A stretch of DNA of 64,000 bases from Photobacterium kagoshimensis (lineage in GTDB: Bacteria; Pseudomonadota; Gammaproteobacteria; Enterobacterales; Vibrionaceae). The notes below the pieces were generated by a model. The model was given only the letters and a program-made list of their open reading frames with translations. It was not told the DNA's origin and searched no databases. The position numbers and the translations under genes were made by a program. Every line of letters starts with the position of its first letter. Position 1 is the first letter of the stretch. Shown here piece by piece: positions 55,180-64,000 of the stretch. The stretch covers positions 62,001 to 126,000 of the forward strand of contig NZ_JAKJSO010000010.1 of assembly GCF_050337045.1 (NCBI RefSeq), written 5' to 3'.

Positions 55180-55790
55180 TTGCTTAATTTGAACTCCAGT
55201 CTTACCGTTTGTCCAACTTGCGCAATCGCCTTACCATCAACAACTTTAGGCTGGTACTTCCATTTACGCAGTGCTCGAATCGCTTCTTTTTCAAATAAGC
55301 GACGTGGTTTTGCATCTAATATAGCGACATCCGTTGGCCTACCCTGTGGATCTATGGTGAACGACATCACCACAAACCCCTCTGCACCTTGCTTCAAGGC
55401 GCGAGCAGGATAACGAGGCTCAACCCGATAGAGCGGCATCGCTTGTTGATTAGCACCAAAATCCGAAAATTCAGGCATACTAATCGCTACACCTGTCGCG
55501 GCTACATCTAACGCTAAGGTCGGTGTATTCGGCATAGAGGTCGCAACAGCTTGTGCTTTCGCCATAGGTTTTGCTTCTGGCGGTGGTTCGGGAGTATCAG
55601 GCTTTTCTGGTACGGCACGTTGACGACGCTGCGCATCACGTTCTTGCTCTACCATCACCATATCAAACGCCAATACTTCATCTGACTCTGGTTTACCACG
55701 GTGGCCGTTATCGACCATCCATGCCATAAAAGTAAATAAACCAAAAGTCACCACAATCGCTAGAGGCAAAGCGATCAATAATCGACGCAT
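55176..55790 (-). CDS. tonB2: TonB2 energy-transducing protein
   Basis: 204 residues: an N-terminal membrane anchor (LLIALPLAIVVTFGLFTFM), a Pro/Glu-rich periplasmic spacer (PEKPDTPEPPPEAKPMAK) and the C-terminal TonB domain (YPARALKQGAEGFVVMSFTI, then LFEKEAIRALRKWKYQP). The short spacer is typical of the TonB2 class in vibrios. It passes the proton-motive force from ExbB/ExbD to outer-membrane receptors such as that encoded at 59024. Its start overlaps the exbD2 stop. Confidence 0.92.
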   Translation of the reverse strand: MRRLLIALPLAIVVTFGLFTFMAWMVDNGHRGKPESDEVLAFDMVMVEQERDAQRRQRAVPEKPDTPEPPPEAKPMAKAQAVATSMPNTPTLALDVAATGVAISMPEFSDFGANQQAMPLYRVEPRYPARALKQGAEGFVVMSFTIDPQGRPTDVAILDAKPRRLFEKEAIRALRKWKYQPKVVDGKAIAQVGQTVRLEFKLSK

Positions 55791-56197
55791 TAGCTCTTCT
55801 CCGCAGCCAATGCAATGCTCTTAACGCCCGCACCTTTTGCCGCATCCATCACTTTAACGACGGTGCCGTTATAAGCGTGTTCATCAGCTTGAATCACTAA
55901 TGAGGCTTCCGGTTGTTCAAGCAACAAATGTTCTAACGTTGCTTGCACACGCTCTACATCAATAACACGCTTATCAATATAAATATCGTTGGCTGAAGTA
56001 ATCGCAACGAAGATACCTGCATCTTTTTTGCTCACAACATTACTCGCTTGTGGGCGATTCACTTCAACACCTGATTCGCGCACAAAAGAACTCGTCACAA
56101 TAAAGAAAATCAACATGATGAATACAATATCCAGCATCGAAGTCATATCGATTTGCGCTTCTTCACGTGCGGAAGATGGACGACTAAGTCTCATCAT
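55790..56197 (-). CDS. exbD2: ExbD2 proton-channel subunit
   Basis: 135 residues with a single membrane helix near the N-terminus: DMTSMLDIVFIMLIFFIVTS carries the essential Asp. The rest is the periplasmic ExbD domain. It overlaps exbB2 by four bases. Confidence 0.92.
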   Translation of the reverse strand: MMRLSRPSSAREEAQIDMTSMLDIVFIMLIFFIVTSSFVRESGVEVNRPQASNVVSKKDAGIFVAITSANDIYIDKRVIDVERVQATLEHLLLEQPEASLVIQADEHAYNGTVVKVMDAAKGAGVKSIALAAEKS

Positions 56198-56748
56198 CGG
56201 CTCCTTAATAATTTTTCTAATTTTTGCTCACGCCATAAGCACGCTTTGGCTAAACGTGCGTGAACAAACATGCCCGCTAACGCAGCGACCATGCCCGCCA
56301 TCGTCGGTAAGGTCGCTAAAGAAATACCTGATGCCATTAACCGTGGCTGGCTACTGCCTTGCGTTGCCATCACATCAAATACCGAGATCATACCTGTTAC
56401 GGTGCCAAGTAAGCCCAACATAGGGCAGATAGCCACTAACACTTTTATCAAATTTAGATTCTGGTTAAGGGCAATACGCGCTTCGCTTAGCCAACCATCA
56501 CGGATAGCATGCGCATACCAAGATGTTTGATCGTCGCGTTGATGCCATTGCGCTAACCACTGCTTTTTCTGAGCAGGATACGTCACAAATAAATACAAGA
56601 CGCGTTCAATCACCAACAACCAGCACAGAACAACCACGGCGGCCAACCACCATAAAATAAGGCCGCCTTGGTCCATGAAATGTGATAGTGACAACCACCA
56701 GGCTTCGAAAACCGTTGAATGCAAGGCTTCTGAAAGACTGAATCCCAT
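56194..56748 (-). CDS. exbB2: ExbB2 proton-channel subunit
   Basis: 184 residues of the MotA/TolQ/ExbB family: a first helix (about 27-48), then the paired helices containing LIKVLVAICPMLGLLGTVTG and LATLPTMAGMVAALAGMFVH. It forms the pentameric channel with ExbD2. The start overlaps the ttpC stop. Confidence 0.92.
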   Translation of the reverse strand: MGFSLSEALHSTVFEAWWLSLSHFMDQGGLILWWLAAVVVLCWLLVIERVLYLFVTYPAQKKQWLAQWHQRDDQTSWYAHAIRDGWLSEARIALNQNLNLIKVLVAICPMLGLLGTVTGMISVFDVMATQGSSQPRLMASGISLATLPTMAGMVAALAGMFVHARLAKACLWREQKLEKLLRSR

Positions 56749-58076
56749 TAGGCTGCTTTTCCTACTTTCTCGGCTTGTTCAGCAACGAGGCTGATGCCTT
56801 GTTTTTCCAAGATATTACGGATGTTCTCAGCTTGTGTGCTTAACACGTTATGCGCTAACAATAGTGGCATTGCAGAGATCAAACCCAGAACCGTTGTTAC
56901 CAAGGCCGTTGAAATACCACCAGCCATCACTTTCGGGTCACCGTTGCCAAACTGAGTAATCACTTGGAAGGTTTCGATCATGCCGGTTACTGTCCCCAAC
57001 AAGCCAAGCATAGGTGCTAATGCCGCTAATAGTTTCAGCATGGATAAGCCTTTCTCTAGGCTTTGCTGCTCATCAACGATGGTCTCAAGTAAGCGTAATT
57101 CAAGCGCTTCAACACTTCGATTTTGCTCTTTATCGTAAACAGACAAGACACGACCAAGTGGGTTATTGCCCGGTTGTTCTGGATTTTTCAACTGCGCCCG
57201 GATCTGTTGACGAGTCATCATCAATTTACCGCCACGGAACAGAGCAATCACAGCACCAATCGCTAATAAGCCCAAAATAATCTTACCGACGACACCACCG
57301 TGTGCGAGACGATCTTTCAAATCAGGTTCATTGGCAAGCTGCGCCAGCATCATGCCGCGTGATGGATCAACCACAACCGACTGCACTTGATTTGCTTGAG
57401 TAAAATCAGCCAATACAGGCCCATTATCTGGCTGCTTTAGGTAGGGTTTTGCGGTGTTTTTAGCGCCATCCCAATCGATGTAACCGTGATCGGCAATCAT
57501 CCCTAGGCTACCCAAACGGTACGCATGAACACTTGATTTGTGCCCTTCCCCGTTAATGTATGGCACGTTGACATCAGCAAGTTCACCACTTGCTTTAATC
57601 TGCTCTTCTATACTTAGCCACAAACCTGTTAACTGAGGTAATGATGGCAAAGCTTTCGCATCAACAATGTCGCTGATCACTTGATTATATTGGTGACGAT
57701 CAGCGGCGGTAACAGAAGCCTCTAACTCACCTTTCAAGTCTTTTGCGGTTTGACGAACCACACCAAATAACTCACCTAAACTGCCTGTTTCTAAACGTAA
57801 TTGTTCTTCAAGAATGGCAAGTTTATTTTCATTATCACTAAAGGTATCGCTCAGCTGTTCAGTTTCCTTTTGCAGCTGATCACGCTGTGCAATCAGGGCG
57901 TTTCGCTGTGCCTTGATGCTTTGTTCTGTGCGCTTAAATCCAGACTCTCGCGCTTGGTCATGTGAACGTTGTACTTTTTGTTCTTGTTGCGTGCTTTGTA
58001 ATAACTCGGTATTCGCTGTTGCCGTAAGCGGTAAGCTAAATAGGCAAAGTGCTGCAACTAACGCTTTGATTTTCAT
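56748..58076 (-). CDS. ttpC: TtpC, MotA/TolQ/ExbB-domain protein of the TonB2 system
   Basis: About 442 residues. A signal peptide ends near TATA; a long coiled-coil region (about 20-110, RNALIAQRDQLQKETEQLSD) and a periplasmic part precede a C-terminal ExbB-like membrane domain (LLAALAPMLGLLGTVTGMIE). TtpC is known in vibrios as a fourth component required for TonB2 function. I start at the ATG at 58076, right after the previous stop; the frame to 58109 overlaps that gene. Confidence 0.88.
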   Translation of the reverse strand: MKIKALVAALCLFSLPLTATANTELLQSTQQEQKVQRSHDQARESGFKRTEQSIKAQRNALIAQRDQLQKETEQLSDTFSDNENKLAILEEQLRLETGSLGELFGVVRQTAKDLKGELEASVTAADRHQYNQVISDIVDAKALPSLPQLTGLWLSIEEQIKASGELADVNVPYINGEGHKSSVHAYRLGSLGMIADHGYIDWDGAKNTAKPYLKQPDNGPVLADFTQANQVQSVVVDPSRGMMLAQLANEPDLKDRLAHGGVVGKIILGLLAIGAVIALFRGGKLMMTRQQIRAQLKNPEQPGNNPLGRVLSVYDKEQNRSVEALELRLLETIVDEQQSLEKGLSMLKLLAALAPMLGLLGTVTGMIETFQVITQFGNGDPKVMAGGISTALVTTVLGLISAMPLLLAHNVLSTQAENIRNILEKQGISLVAEQAEKVGKAA

Positions 58077-58077
58077 G

Positions 58078-58875
58078 TTACTTTGTCTCCACGTTGTGTG
58101 ATGCTGCACTCAAAGACACTGGCAGGTTAATCAGGCTTGGGGCGACTTGTTTATTGGCAATCGCAAAGGCTTTATCTACACCCGACGCAAACTGTGAATC
58201 AAGGGCTTGCCACCCTGCATCTTGATCGTTCCACGTCCAGTAGCGTTTACCGTCTAAACTACGAGCCACTAGCGAGATACGCCCCAGATAAAGCAGTTCA
58301 GCTTCAATCGTGTCGTTTGAGGTAAGTGCAAGTTCACCTTGGTACACACCCAGCTTAGTGCCGTAATCCATTTCAATTTGGTAGCTTTCCAAAATGCGAC
58401 GATACTTTTCAGCATCGCTAATATCGGCTTGTGACATCATCAACTCAAGCTTGGCAATACGTGCTATGCGCTGATCACGCTTGATCGGTTTGTCTTGAGC
58501 TATAATAACTTTTAGCCCATCGATCATTTTGTACATTAAAGGAACCACACCTTGACGCGTTTCTTTAATACCCTGAATTTGGTCGGTTAAACTGGCACTT
58601 TCTTGCTCTTGGTTCGCCACTAAGCGTGCCATATGATCACGGTAAACCGTCAGGTTTTTCACTTCTTCCTGAAGCTGTTCAATTTCAGCCTGCATCGTCA
58701 AAGCTGCTTCTGCACTTTTATCAATTTTGGTCTGACTTACAGCAGAAGCTTTATTGATCTGATTTTCGACAGCACGAGCGCTATCCAAGCTATTGGCTTG
58801 TGCACCCATGGCAATACTCAGCGCTAGACATACTAGCGAAGGCTTAAATCCCTTCATTTTCTTACTCTTAAACAT
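58078..58875 (-). CDS. DUF3450 family periplasmic protein
   Basis: 265 residues with a signal peptide ending near GAQA, then a long coiled coil (about 35-105, AEIEQLQEEVKNLTVYRDHM) and a mixed C-terminal domain (VARSLDGKRYWTWNDQDAGW). DUF3450 proteins are encoded first in Vibrio TonB2 clusters (VC1548-like). Start at 58875 or at the ATG at 58857; neither has a clear ribosome site. It begins the energising cluster and lies 148 bases from the receptor gene. Confidence 0.85.
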   Translation of the reverse strand: MFKSKKMKGFKPSLVCLALSIAMGAQANSLDSARAVENQINKASAVSQTKIDKSAEAALTMQAEIEQLQEEVKNLTVYRDHMARLVANQEQESASLTDQIQGIKETRQGVVPLMYKMIDGLKVIIAQDKPIKRDQRIARIAKLELMMSQADISDAEKYRRILESYQIEMDYGTKLGVYQGELALTSNDTIEAELLYLGRISLVARSLDGKRYWTWNDQDAGWQALDSQFASGVDKAFAIANKQVAPSLINLPVSLSAASHNVETK

Positions 58876-58917
58876 AAAATGACGTAATAGAAAAAATAAT
58901 AAAAACTAAAAATAAAG

Positions 58918-59011
58918 AATCCCGAACCAAGTCGGGCTTATAAATCACATCGATTCTAATTGAAAACAAATCTCATTTAAACAAGTAAAGGGGAAAGCAT
59001 TTGCTCTCCCC
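58918..59011 (-). terminator. Hairpins between receptor and TonB2 cluster, possible attenuation
   Basis: On the minus strand GGGGAGAGC-AAAT-GCTTTCCCC (about 58990-59011) is followed by TTTACTTG, and CCCGA-CTTGGT-TCGGG (about 58920-58935) by ATTCTTTATTTTT. The two stems could give a partial stop, allowing receptor-only and full-length transcripts. Confidence 0.55.
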
Positions 59012-59023
59012 CCTCATATTCAA

Positions 59024-61117
59024 TTAGTAACGGAATTGAATTGAAGCCATGAAGTTACGGCCTTCACCGATAACCACATTTGTCGCACCAGCGTAACTAT
59101 TACTTGTTGAACCGCCACCCGCTAGGTAATCAGTATCAAATAAGTTTTCAACATTTAGACGAGCAACAATGTCTAACTTCTCATCATATTTGTAAGTGTG
59201 TGCCACACCTAGATCTACGCGTGTGTAGCTGTCTTTTTGGAAAGTATTTGCCGCATCACCAAAACGCTCACCAACGTAAATCACACCTAAGTTCATATCA
59301 GTGCCTGTTACGAAGCTATAACGTGACCAAACACTTGCAGAAAACTCAGGAACATCTACAGGACGGTTACCTTGGTAAGTTTCATGTTTCGTATACTCAG
59401 CATCTAAGTACATAGCACTTGCGCTTACAGAGAAGTCTTCAGTTACATAACCTTGCGCTGCTAACTCTGCACCACGGTGAACTCGTTCGCCGTCTTGTGT
59501 TTTTTTCCATTTATCACTGCTTAATTGCACATCTAACGGTGAGTTTACTTCCGTGATATCAAATACAGCACCGCTCACGAACAAGCTATTATCAAGTAGT
59601 TCCCACTTAGTACCTAGCTCGTACTGCTTACCTTTAACAGGCTTGAGTTGCTCACCATCGTTAACATATTGACGCTTGCTTGAATTAGAAACCTGACCTT
59701 TTGGCTCAAAGCTTTCAGAGTAGTTCACATAAATTGAACCATTCTCAACTGGCTGATAAATAATTGCCGCTTTAGGAGAAACCGCTGTTTCTTTAATGCC
59801 GTTACCACGTTGTTCGTCAAAACGAACACCAGCTAATGCTTTCCACTGATCGGTAATAGTTACCATATCTTGAACGTAGATACCGTAAGAATCAGTATGT
59901 GAATGTGATTTCTTAACTTTCTTACTCGTATTGATTTCTGGCGTTGGTACTGGATTACCCGGCTCAACATATACTTTCGTGAAACTAGCTTGATTACGCT
60001 TATAGTCGTAACCTAGCCAGTTAGCACCAAGAAGTAGCTGGTGATCCATACCCAGTACATTCGCTTCACCAGTGAAGTCTACGTAAGCTGTTTGGAATAC
60101 CCAGTGATCTTTACGATCGCTACCACCATGGCCAATAGTGCCGTTAGTCGCGTACTTGGAGAAATCGGGGAAACTTTCTACATCGTTACGTTTAAAATCT
60201 TGGTAGTTATAGCCCGTTTTTAACGCCCAGTTTGTAGAAAGCTGTGCATTTACATCAAAGCCATAGTTTTCTACGTCATTTTCAATTTTCGACCATTGCG
60301 CATCCCAAATACGCTCATCGCCGCCAATAACTTTACCGTCAACAACATAAGCACCTGAATCAACGTTACCGTGATCTTTTGTCTTATCAGCATGCACAGA
60401 AACAGTAATATCGTTGTTAACGTCATAGTCAACAAACACACCACCAACGACACGCTCGGTCGAATGTGTAGAGCCATCACTGTATGAACGCCAAGATTCT
60501 TTCGTCTGCTTAGAAAGAACAGTACGTGCACGTAGCGTTTCGTCTTCGTTTAACGCCCCACTCACATCAAGTACGGTGCGAGAGTCATTATTCGAGCCAA
60601 TATCTTGACTCAAGTTTACTTGCGTTTCATATGTCGGCTTCTTCGAAACCATGTTAATCAGGCCACCTGGTGCTGATTTACCGTAAAGCAAACCTGCAGG
60701 GCCTTTTAATACTTCTACGCGCTCAAGTAATTCTACAGGTTGGCGGTAATGAGACCAATGCTGCTTGCCATCACGTAAGAAGCCCGATGAGCTACCAACT
60801 TCAAAGCCACGCAGAGAAAAACGCTCACGGTTACGACTATCGCCACCTGCACTAACACTCGCATCGTTTTTAAGGACTTCACCTAGCGTACTGGCACGCT
60901 GTTCATCAATGATTTGCTCATCAATAATGGTAACTTGCCCTGCGGTTTCAAGCTGAGTTGCCTCAATTTTCATTGCGGTCGTATTGGTATCTGCTTTGTA
61001 GCCGTGGTCACGACCAGTAACAACCATGTGCTCATCGACTTGTGTTGTTTCTGCATAAGCGGTAGGCACTGTTAGAACAGCACCAATAAGTAAAGCCAGC
61101 TGACTTTTCGAAAACAT
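59024..61117 (-). CDS. TonB-dependent ferric-siderophore receptor
   Basis: Outer-membrane receptor of 697 residues. A signal peptide ends near AYAE; a TonB-box-like segment VDEHMVVTGRD follows. The plug (about 45-165) has TLGEVLKNDASVSAG, RGFEVGSS and ERVEVLKGPAGLLYG; the 22-strand barrel ends in aromatic Tyr (MASIQFRY). The layout fits the FhuE/FoxA/FpvA group, which takes up hydroxamate-type siderophores; the ligand is not certain. A Fur box lies 104 bases upstream. Confidence 0.92.
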   Translation of the reverse strand: MFSKSQLALLIGAVLTVPTAYAETTQVDEHMVVTGRDHGYKADTNTTAMKIEATQLETAGQVTIIDEQIIDEQRASTLGEVLKNDASVSAGGDSRNRERFSLRGFEVGSSSGFLRDGKQHWSHYRQPVELLERVEVLKGPAGLLYGKSAPGGLINMVSKKPTYETQVNLSQDIGSNNDSRTVLDVSGALNEDETLRARTVLSKQTKESWRSYSDGSTHSTERVVGGVFVDYDVNNDITVSVHADKTKDHGNVDSGAYVVDGKVIGGDERIWDAQWSKIENDVENYGFDVNAQLSTNWALKTGYNYQDFKRNDVESFPDFSKYATNGTIGHGGSDRKDHWVFQTAYVDFTGEANVLGMDHQLLLGANWLGYDYKRNQASFTKVYVEPGNPVPTPEINTSKKVKKSHSHTDSYGIYVQDMVTITDQWKALAGVRFDEQRGNGIKETAVSPKAAIIYQPVENGSIYVNYSESFEPKGQVSNSSKRQYVNDGEQLKPVKGKQYELGTKWELLDNSLFVSGAVFDITEVNSPLDVQLSSDKWKKTQDGERVHRGAELAAQGYVTEDFSVSASAMYLDAEYTKHETYQGNRPVDVPEFSASVWSRYSFVTGTDMNLGVIYVGERFGDAANTFQKDSYTRVDLGVAHTYKYDEKLDIVARLNVENLFDTDYLAGGGSTSNSYAGATNVVIGEGRNFMASIQFRY

Positions 61118-61220
61118 AATCCGTTATCTCCAATAAATGTGTAAATGAGTTATTTTTGTTTTATAGGGTCTAGAACTCATTGTTGCCTTGCGGCCACTGC
61201 AAAATTTAGCGAAATATTAG

Positions 61221-61235
61221 TGATAACCATTATTA
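61221..61235. promoter_or_regulatory. Fur box upstream of the siderophore receptor
   Basis: TGATAAC-C-ATTATTA matches the 7-1-7 Fur pattern with two mismatches, followed by TTTGC. It lies between the receptor (minus) and the gene at 61398 (plus), and may control either. Confidence 0.75.
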
Positions 61236-61397
61236 TTTGCAGTTAAATTTACATTCTTTGCATTCGTAAGGTTTTGTAAACTGACAATACGTCTTACTGG
61301 CATTTTTATACTTGTAACGCATGCGTATTCTTTGAGGTGAACTTGCTGTATTTAGATGTATAATGTAGGGGATTCTATTGATAATTCGGTATAAAAA

Positions 61398-61835
61398 GTG
61401 ACCCAACTGACTCTCGAAGCTGCTCATAAAGAGCTAGCAGCTTTAAACCTAAAGCCTGAAAATATGCGTTTTGTAACTGTAAACGCGATGGATGAAGAAC
61501 TACTAGAAAGCTGTACGACTACAGAAGACGAAAGTTTTTATAACAGCTATATGAATGTAATCTTCACGAAAGGCGATCGTTACGTATTAGGTTACCGCTG
61601 CGAAAATGAAGGTGAGGTTGTTGATCACGCGATTATTAAGCGAGGTGATGAGTACTTTGATCCTACACTACAAATCAAAGGCGACTTTAAACCTTACCGC
61701 TATGCCATTCTGACTGAATTTAAAGTATTTGATGTTATGCGCCATGCTAAATCCAATAAAGATTTCCCGCCTGATGTCGATTACCTTCGTGCACGCGCAA
61801 AGCATTACAAAAATGTGATTATTGCAGATAAATAA
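61398..61835 (+). CDS. Hypothetical protein, about 145 residues
   Basis: No family recognised. It is soluble and acidic (NAMDEELLESCTTTEDESFYN, then DVDYLRARAKHYKNV). The frame opens at GTG 61398 without a strong ribosome site; the ATG at residue 23 is an alternative. A good terminator follows directly, which supports it as a real gene. Divergent from the siderophore receptor, so it may respond to iron through the shared Fur box (inference). Confidence 0.65.
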   Translation: MTQLTLEAAHKELAALNLKPENMRFVTVNAMDEELLESCTTTEDESFYNSYMNVIFTKGDRYVLGYRCENEGEVVDHAIIKRGDEYFDPTLQIKGDFKPYRYAILTEFKVFDVMRHAKSNKDFPPDVDYLRARAKHYKNVIIADK

Positions 61836-61868
61836 TTAAATCGTCGCAAGCAAATTGAAATAAATTAG

Positions 61869-61894
61869 AAACGGCCCTAATGGGCCGTTTTTAT
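61869..61894 (+). terminator. Rho-independent terminator
   Basis: Stem AAACGGCCC / GGGCCGTTT with a TAAT loop, continuing into TTATTT; just after the hypothetical gene. Confidence 0.85.
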
Positions 61895-61956
61895 TTAAGT
61901 AACAAATACACTTGCTTGCTTTATTTATACCTAGCTAACTCAGTTGAAAATCATTA

Positions 61957-63939
61957 TTAATACATAGATAAACAAGTAAACGCGTATTTCTTATTGCTGT
62001 CTGCCGCCACTAAATTTCCGTCTCTGACTACAAAGAAATCATTCAACTCTTTAGTTACAAATTCTTGTGCGACAAGCTCTTCGGGCCAGTTATAGCTATC
62101 ATCCTTTCCATAACGCTCGTAGATATACGCGCTAGCAATACCGGGTTCACCAAATTTCAATCGACAATATTTATCCGCATCTTGAGGGGTCATTTTCAAG
62201 CCAATTAAGTCACTATTCGCTAAAGGTGACGCTTCTGCACTGCGAAATTTCTCTTTCATTTCTACAGGCAAGGTTCTAAATTCCGCCCAAGTTTCAGGAC
62301 GATGAAGATGATATACACGATCTATGTTAACTGATTTATTGATATTCATTGTAGCGTGATAACCACTTTCGCCTTTCACTGTTATAGATCGGGTTAGTTT
62401 ATTGTTTACTGGTAACTCACGACATACGTCATCACTGTTCAATATTTCATCATCAAAAGAGACACATAAACGTATCGCTCTTAAGTTAATAAAGCTAGGC
62501 AGCGTTGGGGCGATTACAAATCGAGAAATAGTATTCGGCTCTGTACTTATAGCAAGCGGAAATACGGCACTTTTATTGGTTGATAGCCAATATGACTGAC
62601 GAAATTCAGGGTAACCGGTAAGAGTTGCCGTTATTTCACCACCTTCTTTGAACTCCCCTTCAGCATCTAACCACGCTATATGCTCAGTCCTACAACTAGC
62701 ATGCCCTCGAGTATGGCTGTTTATTGGTGTCACACAAAAACGAACTTTATTACCCTTTCCTAGATCACTATCCTGTAATCTGTAGCTCTGCTCGTTACTT
62801 ACCTGTTTTTCTTGATCATTATTAACAATGGTCCATGAATATTCACTTTGAGTTTCTGGATTATTGTTACTTTCAAAGTATCGGTAAGCACCCATTAGAG
62901 TATTGCCTTCAAAACGGTGACCCGATATAACAACATTAAGCGCGTGAGGGGTATCATTCGGTAACGGTTTAACCATCACTTCTTCTGTACACGTCACGTT
63001 TCCTGCTTTAGGCCACCCCGTTAATGAATAAGGGGTAACACAACCTTTCAACTGTTTATTGGCCATTGCGGTCTCAATATATAAGGACTGTGTTTTCGCT
63101 ACAGGCTGACCATCTAAAAACCATGAAAATGACGTACTATCGAGATCTTCTTTATCATTATCAAAGTCGAGAAACTCATAATTTAAAAATACATTTTTCC
63201 CTAATTCAATCTGCTCTAGTAACGGATCGATTATCGCAACCGGCTCAGACCCTGCTGCGCCTTGTATCATATTTGTCTCTTCTGAACATGATATTAATAT
63301 ATTCGTTATTGAATCTATAATACAAACAGAAATATGCTTACCTTCATCATCCACTGTCAGCCAATAAGAAGCTTGATTTTCATTAGGGATAATTTGGCCG
63401 TCACGCAACCAACGATAGGTAAACTCTTCATTTGGCGCTTCACCATCTTTATCAACAACAAAAGTTAATAATTCAGAGCCAACAATTTCAGGGGAATAAG
63501 CATTTGATAAAATCCTTACTACATGGTTTGTCTCATCAAAATATACAGGTGATATTAATACATACTTTGAGCATACCTTTTCCCCTGCTTTTCTATCCGT
63601 TCGGTTGAAGGGAATAACACAAAAGCGAATTCGAGTACCAGCAAGGCTATTGTCTTTAGGAATTCGGTATTTAAATCCACGGTGGATACTCATTCCGGCT
63701 TCAGTTTCCCAGTAGCCAATCGAGGCATCAAGCCCTGGTGGAACACTCGTAGAGTTAAACTTGTACTGACCAATCGCTTCTTGACCCGATTGAATCTGAT
63801 CGCCTTGCTCAATACCACTCAGTGCAACATTGGTCGCTTTCGGAGGCTTAGATACTTTTTGCTGCTCTGAATTACCATCACCACTGCCACATGCCGTAAT
63901 AAATACAGTCAGCAACAAAATATAAACATATCTATGCAT
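61957..63939 (-). CDS. Large lipoprotein with Ig-like repeats and possible lectin-like C-terminus
   Basis: 660 residues. The signal peptide ends in a lipobox (ITAC with GSGDGN after the cysteine), so it is lipid-anchored; the second position is Gly, which does not retain it in the inner membrane. Four to five repeats of about 90-100 residues follow, each with a YRW or YSW-type strand and a cysteine pair (for example TYRWLRDGQIIPNENQA), resembling Ig-like domains of intimin/invasin-type proteins. The end (TPQDADKYCRLKFGEPG ... YAFTCLSMY) recalls the intimin C-type-lectin-like domain. Adhesion is a guess. Confidence 0.7.
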   Translation of the reverse strand: MHRYVYILLLTVFITACGSGDGNSEQQKVSKPPKATNVALSGIEQGDQIQSGQEAIGQYKFNSTSVPPGLDASIGYWETEAGMSIHRGFKYRIPKDNSLAGTRIRFCVIPFNRTDRKAGEKVCSKYVLISPVYFDETNHVVRILSNAYSPEIVGSELLTFVVDKDGEAPNEEFTYRWLRDGQIIPNENQASYWLTVDDEGKHISVCIIDSITNILISCSEETNMIQGAAGSEPVAIIDPLLEQIELGKNVFLNYEFLDFDNDKEDLDSTSFSWFLDGQPVAKTQSLYIETAMANKQLKGCVTPYSLTGWPKAGNVTCTEEVMVKPLPNDTPHALNVVISGHRFEGNTLMGAYRYFESNNNPETQSEYSWTIVNNDQEKQVSNEQSYRLQDSDLGKGNKVRFCVTPINSHTRGHASCRTEHIAWLDAEGEFKEGGEITATLTGYPEFRQSYWLSTNKSAVFPLAISTEPNTISRFVIAPTLPSFINLRAIRLCVSFDDEILNSDDVCRELPVNNKLTRSITVKGESGYHATMNINKSVNIDRVYHLHRPETWAEFRTLPVEMKEKFRSAEASPLANSDLIGLKMTPQDADKYCRLKFGEPGIASAYIYERYGKDDSYNWPEELVAQEFVTKELNDFFVVRDGNLVAADSNKKYAFTCLSMY

Positions 63940-63978
63940 ATAATAATTTCTTTCTATTTCTATATTCCTAACAGCACA

Positions 63979-63998
63979 AAGGGCGAATTAACGCCCTT
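63979..63998 (-). terminator. Terminator of a gene beyond the right edge
   Basis: Stem AAGGGCG / CGCCCTT with an AATTAA loop; on the minus strand it is followed by TGTGC. It lies upstream of the lipoprotein, probably ending a gene outside the window. Confidence 0.5.
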
Positions 63999-64000
63999 CT

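Overview
The window looks like a chromosomal segment of a marine gammaproteobacterium of the family Vibrionaceae, most likely Photobacterium or a close relative. The basis is the DUF3450-ttpC-exbB2-exbD2-tonB2-TPR gene order, which is known from the Vibrio TonB2 locus, three chitin-degradation enzymes and the moderate-to-low GC content. Genus assignment is inference. No rRNA, tRNA or CRISPR array was seen.

Region 1 (1-13.7 kb) holds housekeeping and stress genes. These are a Gfo/Idh oxidoreductase, two divergent RNA methyltransferases (RlmE and a TrmH/SpoU type), a PEBP-AraC pair, a GH19 chitinase interrupted in frame by one amber codon, a hotdog thioesterase, a GH1 6-phospho-beta-glucosidase and MsrA. 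A LysR regulator then stands divergent to an SDR-GrxB-Old Yellow Enzyme operon. Region 2 (13.9-17.5 kb) carries a ToxR/CadC-type membrane regulator, a small membrane protein, a RelB/RelE-like toxin-antitoxin pair and the 3' remnant of an IS10-like element. Region 3 (17.6-24.8 kb) is a carbohydrate locus: secreted GH20 hexosaminidase, a IIB-IIC-IIA PTS of the cellobiose/chitobiose family with an added TIM-barrel-like protein, and a LacI repressor with clear tandem operators.

Region 4 (25-40.4 kb) is a mosaic of single genes: ACT-domain protein, YddG-like exporter, SDR, NylB-like serine hydrolase, sugar acetyltransferase, gloA-OYE pair, ABC-F ATPase, multidomain GH18 chitinase, DUF3820, YceI-like, a DUF6765-like protein, Nudix and MarR.

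Region 5 (40.5-61.2 kb) is the most coherent part and is largely about iron. A nine-gene minus-strand operon begins at a strong Fur box. It encodes PepSY, DUF2271, DUF4198, a small periplasmic protein, DUF6162, a metal-binding protein, an ATPase, a permease and a second binding protein that has lost its metal histidines. This resembles the Pseudomonas fpvGHJK-fpvCDEF system for periplasmic iron release from pyoverdine. About 12 kb away lies a TonB-dependent siderophore receptor with its own Fur box, followed by a full TonB2 energising system. A pentose/ribulose-type ABC importer with an FGGY kinase sits between them. Together the iron genes suggest outer-membrane uptake of a ferric siderophore, periplasmic reduction, and ABC import of the freed iron.

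The right end (61.4-63.9 kb) has a small conserved-looking hypothetical gene and a large lipoprotein with Ig-like repeats and a possible lectin-like end.
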